A stretch of 64,000 nt of DNA from Pseudomonadota bacterium. GTDB lineage: Bacteria > Myxococcota_A > UBA9160 > SZUA-336. This document shows positions 25,002 to 33,231 of the stretch, in pieces; within the stretch, counting starts at the first letter, position 1; each line of letters starts with the position of its first letter. Location: positions 33,476 to 97,475 of the forward strand of contig QJZC01000063.1 in assembly GCA_003247575.1 (NCBI GenBank), in the 5' to 3' direction. Made by a program: the position numbers and the translations under genes. The notes under the pieces were generated by a model. That model was not told the origin of the DNA, did not search any database, and saw only the letters and a list, made by a program, of their open reading frames with translations.

Positions 25002-26108
25002 ATGCCGGGAATCGACCGAAGGCTGCTGCAGAACTTCGAGTGGGTGCTGCCGATGCTTGGGTTCGCCCTGGCCGGCATGGGTGTGATCAACCTGGTTTCG
25101 GCGGATAGCAGCGGAGATGGGGGCCTGTCGCCAGCAGCACTGCGTCAGCTCTTCTGGCTCGGAGTCGGCTCGCTGGCCCTGCTCACGGTGCTGGTGCCGG
25201 ACTATCGGCGGCTGGATCGCGCCACGCCGTTCGTCTACGTGGTCGGCGTCCTGTTGTTGGTCGCGGTGCTCCTGATCGGCCCAGTGATCAATGGGTCGCA
25301 GCGCTGGCTGCTCGTCGGTCCGTTGAGACTGCAGCCTTCCGAGCTCTTCAAGCTGATCATCGTGCTCGCCTTTGCACGTCTGTTGTCGCGGCGTCAGTCC
25401 TCGCGCCCAATCGGGCTGGTCGATCTGGCTGTGCCGGCTCTGGTCGCGGCTGCCCCCGCCGTCCTCATCCTGAGGCAACCCGATCTGGGGACGGCCCTGC
25501 TCGTGGTGCTCTGTGGCGCGTCGTTGGTTCTCGTGGCGCCGATCCGCCTGAAGACCGTGGCGATTCTCGGTGTGACGGGGCTGGTGGGAGCCAGCCTGGC
25601 CTGGCAGTTCTATCTGCACGACTACCAAAAGGAGCGGGTGTTCGTCTTCCTGAATCCCGAGCGCGACCCCTTGGGGAGTGCCTACCACGCCATCCAGAGT
25701 CAGATCGCGGTCGGTTCGGGGGGCGTCTTTGGCAAGGGGTGGTTGCAGGGCTCGCAGACGCAGCTCGACTTCCTGCCCGAGCAACAGACTGACTTTGCCT
25801 TCTCGGTGCTGGGCGAGGAGTGGGGCTTCTTCGGTGCCGCCTTCGTCCTGACGGTCTACGTCGCGATGATGGTGCGCGGATTGATGATCGCGCGCGCGTC
25901 GAAGGATGCGTTCGGGACCTATCTGACGGTCGGGCTCGTGAGCATCTTCTTCTGGATGGGTACGATCAATGTCGGCATGGTGCTCGGTGTCGTTCCCGTC
26001 GTCGGTGTGCCGCTGCCGCTGGTGTCCTACGGTGGATCCTCGATGGTCACCTGTATGGTGGCGATCGGCCTGATGATGAATGTCTCGATGCGGCGCTATC
26101 TGTTCTGA
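25002..26108 (+). CDS. rodA: Peptidoglycan glycosyltransferase RodA (SEDS family)
   Basis: The 368-residue SEDS protein has about ten membrane segments. It polymerises lipid II with PBP2. Motifs include NGSQRWLLVGPLRLQPSELFK, the long loop with FLPEQQTDFAFSVLGEEWG, which contains the family's essential region, and the C-terminal PLVSYGGSSM. It is the last gene of the elongasome operon. It is followed by a GC-rich hairpin before convergent trxA. Confidence 0.97.
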   Translation: MPGIDRRLLQNFEWVLPMLGFALAGMGVINLVSADSSGDGGLSPAALRQLFWLGVGSLALLTVLVPDYRRLDRATPFVYVVGVLLLVAVLLIGPVINGSQRWLLVGPLRLQPSELFKLIIVLAFARLLSRRQSSRPIGLVDLAVPALVAAAPAVLILRQPDLGTALLVVLCGASLVLVAPIRLKTVAILGVTGLVGASLAWQFYLHDYQKERVFVFLNPERDPLGSAYHAIQSQIAVGSGGVFGKGWLQGSQTQLDFLPEQQTDFAFSVLGEEWGFFGAAFVLTVYVAMMVRGLMIARASKDAFGTYLTVGLVSIFFWMGTINVGMVLGVVPVVGVPLPLVSYGGSSMVTCMVAIGLMMNVSMRRYLF

Positions 26109-26132
26109 CGCGCGATCAGCTCATGAAGGCCC

Positions 26133-26152
26133 GGGACCCACGAGCGGGTCCC
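26133..26152. terminator. GC-rich hairpin between rodA and trxA
   Basis: A 7-bp perfect stem, GGGACCC (26133-26139) / GGGTCCC (26146-26152), has a six-base loop between two convergent genes. No clear T run follows, so termination efficiency is doubtful. Confidence 0.45.
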
Positions 26153-26171
26153 TGGGACTTCCGCGCCGGCC

Positions 26172-26501
26172 TCAGTCGGCCAGCAGGCGTTGGATGCTGC
26201 TCTCGATCTTTGCTTGTGGCTGATCGCCGAGCATGGATTCGCGGACCTGTCCGTTCTTCATGAACAGCATGGTGGGCATTGCGCGCACGCTGAACTGCTG
26301 AGCCAGCTCTGGGCTCGTATCCGTGTCGACCTTCACGACCTTGAGCTTGCCCTCATAGGTCTCAGCGAGCGCCTTCAGCTTCGGCGCGAGACGCCGACAC
26401 GGGCCGCACCAGGTCGCCCAGAAGTCGACGAGAACGGGGATCTCCGACTTGAGGACCTCGCTCTCGAAGTCATTGGGCGTAACGTCAAGAATCTGTGTCA
26501 C
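26172..26501 (-). CDS. trxA: Thioredoxin
   Basis: The 109-residue thioredoxin has the redox motif W31-C32-G-P-C35 and the cis-proline in RAMPTMLFMKNG. It reduces protein disulfides in the cytoplasm; no signal peptide is seen. I chose GTG 26501 because AGGAG lies seven bases upstream and the product then starts as the family does (MTQILDVTPNDF). A longer frame back to 26534 is open. It overlaps the preceding lipoprotein gene by 17 bases. Confidence 0.93.
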   Translation of the reverse strand: MTQILDVTPNDFESEVLKSEIPVLVDFWATWCGPCRRLAPKLKALAETYEGKLKVVKVDTDTSPELAQQFSVRAMPTMLFMKNGQVRESMLGDQPQAKIESSIQRLLAD

Positions 26502-26916
26502 TGGGGTGCTCCTCTCGCTTGCGGGCGTTCGCAAATAGCAGACGCCGCTCCAGGTCGCTGTCTAGGATGACGAGCCGGACCTTGAAGTTTCCCGTGCGCG
26601 CCAGCGCCGCGGCAGAACGATACCCGAGAGCCGGTGTAGGTGCGACAACCAGGACCGCCGAGGCCTCGAGGGAGGGAGGTGCCGGGCTGCCGCGCGTGGG
26701 AATTTCCCAGCGCACCGAGCGACTGGACTCCGGTCCCTCGGGGGTGTCCTGCGCGACCACCTCGATCAAGGTGCAGTCCCGGGCCACTTCGGTCGCCGTG
26801 TACAGGTCGATCACAGCGAAGCGGGCTGGCGGTCCTTGGCAGCCGAGGAGCAGCAGACCCGCGGCCAGCAGGAGCCGGCGTCGCAGGAGCCGAAGGTGGG
26901 TCCCAGTGGGTGGCAT
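26485..26916 (-). CDS. Small putative lipoprotein of unknown function
   Basis: From ATG 26916 the product has 143 residues: a basic start, a leucine-rich hydrophobic segment and a good lipobox (LLLLGC), so it should be lipid-anchored in the envelope. The mature part is ~110 residues with a beta-rich look (FAVIDLYTATEVARDCTLIEVV) and a basic C-terminus. I do not recognise the family. It lies just upstream of trxA, overlapping it, which may only reflect compact packing. An upstream start at 26949 is possible but would push the signal peptide inward. Confidence 0.6.
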   Translation of the reverse strand: MPPTGTHLRLLRRRLLLAAGLLLLGCQGPPARFAVIDLYTATEVARDCTLIEVVAQDTPEGPESSRSVRWEIPTRGSPAPPSLEASAVLVVAPTPALGYRSAAALARTGNFKVRLVILDSDLERRLLFANARKREEHPSDTDS

Positions 26917-26999
26917 CGCGACCCCGAGAATAACCGAAGCCGCCCCCACGCGACGTGGCTCTTGCTGCTTGTGCCCGGGAGCGAGACACTGGGAGCCTC

Positions 27000-27569
27000 A
27001 TGACGCGAATTCTGATCGAGGAAGGAGACCTGACCGAGGCGCCGGTGGACGCCATCGTCAACGCGGCGAACACCGAGCTCTTGCTGGGAAGCGGTGTGGC
27101 GGGTGCGATCCGCGAGCGCGGCGGACCAGATATACAGCGTGAGTGTAATGATCTGGGTCCAATTCCGCTCGGCGAGGTCGCTGTCACGGGTGCCGGGAAG
27201 CTGCCGTTCCGGTCCGTTCTTCACGCCGCCGCCATGAATCCAGGTGGCGAGGTCAGTGAGCAGAGCCTGCGTGCGGTCGTCACCGGGGTGCTCGAAGCCG
27301 CCGAGCGCCTGCAGCTCACGAGCATCGCGTTTCCGGCCATCGGGACCGGGGTGGGCGGATTCCCGTTGAGGCGCTGCGCCGAGGTCATGCTGGAAGAGGT
27401 CGAGCGTCACCTCTCCGCCCGCTCCGCTTCGGGGACGTCTACGAGCCTGGCAGAGATCCACTTCGTCCTGTTCGGCGAGCCTGCCTACCGAGTCTTCGAA
27501 CAGGTTCGCGACGCGGAGCGGATCCGAGCGCAGCTGGCCCGTATGCAGAAGAAGCAGCAAGGAGCGTAG
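27000..27569 (+). CDS. Macrodomain protein (ADP-ribose/O-acetyl-ADP-ribose hydrolase type)
   Basis: The 189-residue protein is a single macrodomain. It has GDLTEAPVDAIVNAANTELLLGSGVAGAI with the ligand-binding Asn and Gly-rich loop, FRSVLHAAAMN, and the second loop FPAIGTGVGGFP. It likely hydrolyses O-acetyl-ADP-ribose or removes ADP-ribose from proteins. ATG 27000 matches the usual start; an upstream extension to 26955 is not conserved. It lies one base before the haem operon's first membrane gene, so it may be co-transcribed, without an obvious functional link. Confidence 0.9.
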   Translation: MTRILIEEGDLTEAPVDAIVNAANTELLLGSGVAGAIRERGGPDIQRECNDLGPIPLGEVAVTGAGKLPFRSVLHAAAMNPGGEVSEQSLRAVVTGVLEAAERLQLTSIAFPAIGTGVGGFPLRRCAEVMLEEVERHLSARSASGTSTSLAEIHFVLFGEPAYRVFEQVRDAERIRAQLARMQKKQQGA

Positions 27570-27570
27570 G

Positions 27571-28365
27571 TTGACCGAGTTCTTACATCTGCTTGCCTGC
27601 GCTCTCTACTCGATCGCGGCCCTACTGGGCCTCAGGCGGCGCGAATGGCCCGAGGCGGCGCGCTGGGTCAACGTGTTGCTCACCCTGGGTGTCGTGGGTC
27701 AGGGGGCCGGCTTCGTCGCGCTCCACGCGCGCGATCCGCTCGTCCCGCTGGAAAGCTTTCCAGCGGCGCTCTCCTTGATTGGGTGGCTGATCCCTACCTC
27801 CTATCTATACGCGCTACGCGTGGCCTCCGTGGGCGGTGTCGGTCACTGGGTCGGGTGTGTTGCTGCGAGTATCACCTTGATCGCTCTGATCGGGCTCGTG
27901 CAGTATCAAGGTGATCCAGCGGCCGCCGAGATTCCCGGAGGAAGCTGGTCGCACGCGCACGTCCTACTGTCGACTCTGGGCTTCAGCTTGCTGGCGCTCA
28001 CCAGCCTGGCTGGCCTGGCGTACCTTGCAAAGCGCACGGCGCTCAAGCGAAACCAGACCGCACGCTTCGGCCTGCCCTCGCTCGAGAGCCTGGACCGTAT
28101 GGAACACGTCACGCTCGGGCTCGGCTTCTCCTTGCTCAGTCTCGGTGTGCTGACTGGCTTCGTCTGGGGCCAGAGCCGCGGGCTGAGCCCGTGGACGCAG
28201 CACAGTCGCTGGCTCATCATCGCCTGGGCGGTCTACTTGGTCCCAATCGGGATGCGGATCGTGCGTCACCAGCACGGCGATCGGCCGGCGCGAGTGGTCG
28301 TCGCAGGCTTCGGTTTCCTGGCGTTCTCGTACATCGGAATACGACTGTTGGGGATGACGGCGTGA
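27571..28365 (+). CDS. CcsA/HemX-like membrane protein upstream of hemA
   Basis: The 264-residue protein has about eight membrane segments and resembles the cytochrome c assembly CcsA/YpjD/HemX group, including the WSHAHVLLSTLGFSLLALTSLAGLAYL segment and the final WTQHSRWLIIAWAVY. Proteins of this type often precede hemA. HemX in Bacillus influences HemA levels, while CcsA relatives handle haem for cytochrome c. The TTG start has AAGGAG upstream. It overlaps hemA by four bases. Confidence 0.8.
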   Translation: MTEFLHLLACALYSIAALLGLRRREWPEAARWVNVLLTLGVVGQGAGFVALHARDPLVPLESFPAALSLIGWLIPTSYLYALRVASVGGVGHWVGCVAASITLIALIGLVQYQGDPAAAEIPGGSWSHAHVLLSTLGFSLLALTSLAGLAYLAKRTALKRNQTARFGLPSLESLDRMEHVTLGLGFSLLSLGVLTGFVWGQSRGLSPWTQHSRWLIIAWAVYLVPIGMRIVRHQHGDRPARVVVAGFGFLAFSYIGIRLLGMTA

Positions 28366-29633
28366 ATCTGATCCTGATCGGCTTGAACCACCGAACCGCG
28401 CCCGTGGACGTTCGCGAGCGCTACGCCCTCTCCGAGGACCGCGCCTTCACGCTGAACGAGAAGCTCGTCTTGCATGCGAGCCTGGTGGAAGGAGTGGTGA
28501 TCTCCACCTGCAATCGTACGGAGATCATCGCGGTCGCGGATGGCGCCGAGAAGGGAGAGGAGGCTCTGTTCCAGACGTTCGATGCGCTGGTTCCGGGTAA
28601 TCGGGCCGCGCGGGAGCACTTCTACGTTCACCGCAATCGCGCTGCGGTAGAGCACCTGTTCCGCGTGGCCGCGAGCCTCGACTCCATGGTGCTGGGCGAG
28701 ACCCAGATCCTCGGTCAGGTAAAGCGCGCCTACGCTCTTGCGGCACAGGCAGGCTCCTGCGGTGCGATCCTGAATCGGCTGTTCCATCGAGCCTTTCGGG
28801 CTGCCAAACGCGTGCGCGCGGAGACCGGGCTGGGGGCGACGTCGATCTCGCTCGCTCGCGTGGGCGTGCAGCTCGCGGCCGAGATCTTCGAGACGCTGGC
28901 CGACAAGCGACTCGCGCTCGTCGGGGCGGGTGAGATCGCCGAAGCCTCACTCCACGCCTTCCACGAATCCGGGCTGCGCAGCATCGTCGTGTTGAACCGT
29001 ACGCCGGAGGCGGCTGCGCGGCTCGCCGCGCCGTACGACGCCCAGGCTGCGTCCCTCTCGCGACTGGACTCGGAGCTCGCCGCGGCCGACATCGTCGTGT
29101 CCTCGGTCACGGTAGACCGCCCGGTGATTTCGACTGGCCAGATCCAACGCACCATCGCCCAACGACATCAGCGCTCGCTGTTGATCATCGATCTCGGTCT
29201 GCCGCGCAACGTGGATCCGGCGTGCAAGCAGATCGACGACGCATACCTCTACGACGTGGACGATTTGGAGGAGGTGGCTCAGCGCGGGCGCGACCGCCGA
29301 AGAGAGGCGATGGTGCCGGCCGAAGCGATTCTCGCGCTGGAGCTGGAGCAGTTCGAGCGCTGGCAAGCCGGACTGCGGGCGGTACCAACCATTCGGAACC
29401 TCGTGGCGCGCACGCGCGAGATTGCGCGCCGGGAGGCACAGCGCACCCTCGTACGCATGCCCGACACTTCCGACGAGACGCGCGACGCGCTCGAGCGCAT
29501 GGCAGACGCGATCGTTGCGAAGCTGCTGCATCGTCCGCTAGATCAACTCCGCAACGAAGCTGCGGACCAGGGACCGGCCTACTACGCGGAAGCGATCCGA
29601 GAGATCTTTGGGCTGGAGGAGGATGAGGAGTGA
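28362..29633 (+). CDS. hemA: Glutamyl-tRNA reductase
   Basis: HemA reduces glutamyl-tRNA to glutamate-1-semialdehyde, the first committed step of C5-pathway tetrapyrrole synthesis. The 423-residue product has the start LILIGLNHRTAPVDVRER, the catalytic C50 in STCNRTEI, the GETQILGQVKRAY segment and the NADPH-binding ALVGAGEIAEA. GTG 28362 overlaps the stop of the HemX-like gene. The open frame extends upstream in that gene, but the family start is unambiguous. It overlaps hemC by four bases. Confidence 0.97.
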   Translation: MNLILIGLNHRTAPVDVRERYALSEDRAFTLNEKLVLHASLVEGVVISTCNRTEIIAVADGAEKGEEALFQTFDALVPGNRAAREHFYVHRNRAAVEHLFRVAASLDSMVLGETQILGQVKRAYALAAQAGSCGAILNRLFHRAFRAAKRVRAETGLGATSISLARVGVQLAAEIFETLADKRLALVGAGEIAEASLHAFHESGLRSIVVLNRTPEAAARLAAPYDAQAASLSRLDSELAAADIVVSSVTVDRPVISTGQIQRTIAQRHQRSLLIIDLGLPRNVDPACKQIDDAYLYDVDDLEEVAQRGRDRRREAMVPAEAILALELEQFERWQAGLRAVPTIRNLVARTREIARREAQRTLVRMPDTSDETRDALERMADAIVAKLLHRPLDQLRNEAADQGPAYYAEAIREIFGLEEDEE

Positions 29634-30538
29634 CGCTCTTACGGATCGGAACGCGTGGTAGCGAGCTGGCGCTCGTGCAGTCGGAGAGGATCGCGCAGCA
29701 ACTGCGTGATCTCGGCCACGAGATCGAGATCGTAAAGATCCAGACATCTGGGGATCGCAGTCAGGAGACGATGCGTCCCGACGGAGGCAAGGCGGCCTGG
29801 ATCCACGAGATCGAGCAGGCCCTCCAGGAGGGCAGCGTCGATCTGGCCGTGCACAGCGCAAAGGATCTCCCCACCGAGCTCGCCGAGGGCACCACCATTG
29901 CGGCCTACCCGCATCGTGAGGATCCCCGTGACTGCTTCATCGGAGCCCCTGGCCGGCGCTTCACTGCGCTTCCCCCAGGCGCTCGTGTGGGCACCAGCAG
30001 CATGCGGCGGAGCGCCTTGCTGCGTGCGCTCCGGCCCGAGCTCGAGGTCGTTCCCGTGCGGGGGAACGTGAAGACCCGCATTCAGAAGATCGAGACCCTT
30101 TCCCTCGACGGAGTGATCCTTGCCTCGGCCGGATTGATCCGGCTCGGGCTCGAGGACCGGATTCTCGATCCGCTGGATCAGGAGCGCTACGTGCCCGCAG
30201 GCGGGCAGGGGGCCCTGGCGGTTCAGGTTCGCATCGATGATGAGCCGGTCGTCAAGAGCGTCTCGCAGCTCGAGGAGCCCACCGTTGCGGCGCAGGTGCG
30301 TGCGGAGCGCGCGCTCCTGGCCGAACTCGGGGGCGATTGCCGCACGCCGATCGGAGTGCACGCGTCGCTTCAGGGCGTCCGGTTGATGCTGAGAGCGCTG
30401 ATCCTGTCACCCGCGGGAACCGAGCGGATCGAAGGCTCCGCCGAGGGGGATACGGATGCGCCGGAGACGCTCGGTGTGACCCTGGGTCGTGAGCTGTTGC
30501 AGCGCGGAGCGGGGCGGCTGATCGAGACGGCCGGGTGA
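29630..30538 (+). CDS. hemC: Hydroxymethylbilane synthase (porphobilinogen deaminase)
   Basis: HemC joins four porphobilinogens into hydroxymethylbilane. The 302-residue protein has the start LRIGTRGSELALVQSERIA, the SAKDLPTEL motif, the arginine-rich cofactor site (GTSSMRRSALLRAL) and the dipyrromethane-binding C237 in GGDCRTPIG. It has four-base overlaps with hemA before and the cobA-hemD fusion after, so translation should be coupled. Confidence 0.97.
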   Translation: MTLLRIGTRGSELALVQSERIAQQLRDLGHEIEIVKIQTSGDRSQETMRPDGGKAAWIHEIEQALQEGSVDLAVHSAKDLPTELAEGTTIAAYPHREDPRDCFIGAPGRRFTALPPGARVGTSSMRRSALLRALRPELEVVPVRGNVKTRIQKIETLSLDGVILASAGLIRLGLEDRILDPLDQERYVPAGGQGALAVQVRIDDEPVVKSVSQLEEPTVAAQVRAERALLAELGGDCRTPIGVHASLQGVRLMLRALILSPAGTERIEGSAEGDTDAPETLGVTLGRELLQRGAGRLIETAG

Positions 30539-32085
30539 CAGGTCGGGTCGTGCTCGTCGGGGCGGGGCCTGGCGATCCCGATCTCTTGACCGTCCGAGCG
30601 ATGCGCGAGCTCGAGCGCGCCGAGGTGCTGCTCTACGATGCGTTGATTCCCGACTCGATTCTGAGCCTCGCCAACCCGAACGCCGAGTGTGTCGATGTCG
30701 GCAAGCGTGGCGATGGAACGCGAGGCATCTCCCAGGAGAAGATCGGCGAGCTTCTGGTCGCCTACGCCAGGCGCGGGGACTACGTAGTGCGCTTGAAGGG
30801 AGGCGACCCGTTCGTCTTCGGTCGCGGCGGCGAGGAAGCGAGTCTGCTCGCTGAGGCAGGGATACCTTTCGAGGTCGTCCCTGCGGTCAGCTCGGCACTC
30901 GCGGTCCCCGCGTATGCCGGCATTCCCGTGACCGATCGCCGCTGGTCCTCGTCGTTCACGGTCGTGACGGGGCATCGCGGCAAGGAGGTTCAGGACGAGC
31001 GAATCGACTGGGAAGGGCTCGCGCGCAGTTCCGAGACCCTGGTCGTGTTGATGGGTACCGCTTGGATCGAGGACATCACGGCACGTGTGATTCGGGGTGG
31101 GCGCAGCGCGAGCACTCCTGCGGCTGTGATTTCACACGGGACGACAGGGCGCCAGCAAACCGTGCGCGCGACCTTGGGAGAGCTTGCGCAGGCTGCCCGT
31201 ACAGCGGACATCGGCGCGCCTGCGGTGATTCTGATCGGGCGTGTAGCCGAGCTGCAGGAGTCGTTGGCTTGGTATGAGCGGCGCCCGCTGTTTGGGTGCC
31301 GAGTGTTGATGCTCGGTGCCGCCTCGGGCGAGAGCCGAAGTGCGCACACGCGCCTGGCGGCTCGGGGCGCGATTCCCCGGCACGTTCCGCTGCTCGAGTT
31401 CGCGCTGCCGGCTGCCGCCGAGAGAGTGCTCGAGCGCACCATGAGCCGCTGCCACGAGTTCGATTGGCTACTGCTCACCTCCGCGACCACCGTGGACTTT
31501 CTGGAGCGCTGCGGATTTGTTCCACCGCCCGAGACCGTGGCCTCTGCTGGGGTTCCGCGTGCGGGTCCCCGCGTCGCCTGCATCGGCGAGGCAACCGCCC
31601 GGCGGGCGCGACAGGCGGGATGGTCGGTCGCCCGGGTCCCGGCGGGGCAGGCAGGCCCCGAGGCACTCGCCAAAGCGTTGGGAGACGTCCGCGGGGTCCG
31701 AATCCTCATTCCTCGCTCCGAACAGGCGAGCGACTTCCTCCCCGGGGAGCTCGCGCGGCTGGGTGCGAAGGTCGAGTGCGTGACCGCCTACGTGAATCGC
31801 ATGCCCGACACCGCGCCAGACGCGTTCGCGGCGGCCTGGTCCGACGGGATCGACGCAGTGCTGCTGAGCAGTCCCTCATGTCTCGAGCGCTGGATCGAGC
31901 TACGCGGGGCCGAGGAGGTGCGTGAGGCCGCGAGTAGGATTCCGTGCCTCGCGATCGGCGCTACGACCGCGAAGGCCTGTGAGGCGCAGGGGATGCGCGT
32001 CGCGGCGGTCGCTCGCGAGACCAGCCTGCACGGCTTGGTCGAGAGATTGGAAGAATACTTCAGGGACCTAGGAGGTGCGAAATGA
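30535..32085 (+). CDS. Uroporphyrinogen-III C-methyltransferase / uroporphyrinogen-III synthase fusion
   Basis: The 516-residue bifunctional protein has a CobA/SUMT half (residues ~1-250). Its SAM-binding start is VLVGAGPGDPDLLT, followed by RLKGGDPFVFGRGGEEA and the TLVVLMG segment. The second half is HemD-like (~258-516), with the sites LLTSATTVDF and LLSSPSCLERW. HemD closes the tetrapyrrole ring with inversion, and CobA then methylates it towards sirohaem or cobalamin. Such CobA-HemD fusions are known in several phyla. The enzyme follows HemC, whose product it takes, and overlaps hemB by four bases. Confidence 0.93.
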   Translation: MTGRVVLVGAGPGDPDLLTVRAMRELERAEVLLYDALIPDSILSLANPNAECVDVGKRGDGTRGISQEKIGELLVAYARRGDYVVRLKGGDPFVFGRGGEEASLLAEAGIPFEVVPAVSSALAVPAYAGIPVTDRRWSSSFTVVTGHRGKEVQDERIDWEGLARSSETLVVLMGTAWIEDITARVIRGGRSASTPAAVISHGTTGRQQTVRATLGELAQAARTADIGAPAVILIGRVAELQESLAWYERRPLFGCRVLMLGAASGESRSAHTRLAARGAIPRHVPLLEFALPAAAERVLERTMSRCHEFDWLLLTSATTVDFLERCGFVPPPETVASAGVPRAGPRVACIGEATARRARQAGWSVARVPAGQAGPEALAKALGDVRGVRILIPRSEQASDFLPGELARLGAKVECVTAYVNRMPDTAPDAFAAAWSDGIDAVLLSSPSCLERWIELRGAEEVREAASRIPCLAIGATTAKACEAQGMRVAAVARETSLHGLVERLEEYFRDLGGAK

Positions 32086-33056
32086 GCTTCCCACGTACGC
32101 GCCTGCGGCGTCTTCGCACGGGGCGCGCCATGCGCCAGCTGACTCAGGAAACGCGCGTTACTCCCGCAGATCTGATCTATCCTTTGTTTTGCCTACCCGG
32201 GAGTGGGGTGCGGGATCCGGTCGCGTCGATGCCTGGCGTGGTCCGGCTGTCGATCGACCAGCTCGCCGATGAGGCCAAAGAGATCGCGGATCTGGGTGTC
32301 GCCGGTGTCATTCTGTTCGGGATTCCCGCCGCCAAGGATTCACGTGGCAGTGGGGCATACGCGGACGACGGCGTGGTGCAGCGCGGCTTGGAGGCGATTG
32401 CAAAGGCGGCTCCGGACCTGATTCGCATCGCTGACGTGTGTCTGTGTGAGTACACGGATCATGGGCATTGCGGGGTGCTCGAGCACGGCGACGTGAACAA
32501 CGACGAGACGCTTCCGCTGCTGGCCCAGTCGTCCGTGTCGCTCGCGCGTGCGGGCGCCGACGTGGTCGCTCCGAGTGACATGATGGACGGACGGGTCGGC
32601 GCAATTCGGACTGCGCTCGACTCAGCAGGATTTGAGCGTTGTCCAATTCTCTCATACGCTGCCAAGTACGCCTCGGCCTTCTATGGGCCGTTCCGAGATG
32701 CGGCGGAGTCGACCCCGAGCGAAGGGGATCGGCGCTCGTACCAGATGGACCCACCCAACGGGCGCGAGGCCATGCTCGAGATGGCTGCGGACCTCGAGGA
32801 GGGTGCCGACATGCTGATGGTGAAGCCCGCGATGCCCTACCTCGACATCCTGCGGCGCGCGCGCGAGCGCTTCGACGTTCCCCTCTTCGCGTATCAGGTG
32901 TCGGGTGAGTTCAGCATGCTCCACGCTGCTGCCGAACGCGGCTGGATCGATCTCGAGCGAGGCGTCGAGGAGAGCTTGATCGGAATCCGACGGGCCGGGG
33001 CAGATCGCATCATCACGTACTTCGCGAAGGAATACGCCCGACGTGGAGCCCGCTGA
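32082..33056 (+). CDS. hemB: Delta-aminolevulinic acid dehydratase (porphobilinogen synthase)
   Basis: HemB condenses two aminolevulinates to porphobilinogen. The 324-residue enzyme has the start TRLRRLRTGRAMRQLTQET and a metal-site region DVCLCEYTDHGHCG with cysteines of the zinc-using type. The two catalytic lysine regions are present (YAAKYASAFYGPFRDA and MLMVKPAMPYLD). It closes the tetrapyrrole operon. Its last 14 bases overlap the next small gene. Confidence 0.97.
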   Translation: MSFPRTRLRRLRTGRAMRQLTQETRVTPADLIYPLFCLPGSGVRDPVASMPGVVRLSIDQLADEAKEIADLGVAGVILFGIPAAKDSRGSGAYADDGVVQRGLEAIAKAAPDLIRIADVCLCEYTDHGHCGVLEHGDVNNDETLPLLAQSSVSLARAGADVVAPSDMMDGRVGAIRTALDSAGFERCPILSYAAKYASAFYGPFRDAAESTPSEGDRRSYQMDPPNGREAMLEMAADLEEGADMLMVKPAMPYLDILRRARERFDVPLFAYQVSGEFSMLHAAAERGWIDLERGVEESLIGIRRAGADRIITYFAKEYARRGAR

Positions 33057-33231
33057 TACGGAGTACAAGGTAGTCGAGACCTCTGTCGTCACCGACGAGG
33101 AGCTCGAGCGAATCTTGAACCAAACGGTGCAGCAGGGGTGGTTGTTCGATGGGATTCAGTTTGCCATGGGAGGAGCGTCGAAGCGTCCGGCGATGGCCTT
33201 CGTGGTGTTCTCGCGCACACGCGCCAACTGA
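33043..33231 (+). CDS. DUF4177-like small protein
   Basis: The 62-residue product starts at GTG inside the end of hemB. It has the pattern of DUF4177 proteins: YKVVETSVVTDEELERILNQTVQQGWLFDGIQ, an alpha/beta unit with a conserved GW near the middle. The function is unknown. Its 3' half overlaps the start of the next predicted gene in another frame. Its place behind hemB suggests co-expression with the haem genes, though not necessarily a role there. Confidence 0.65.
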   Translation: MEPADTEYKVVETSVVTDEELERILNQTVQQGWLFDGIQFAMGGASKRPAMAFVVFSRTRAN

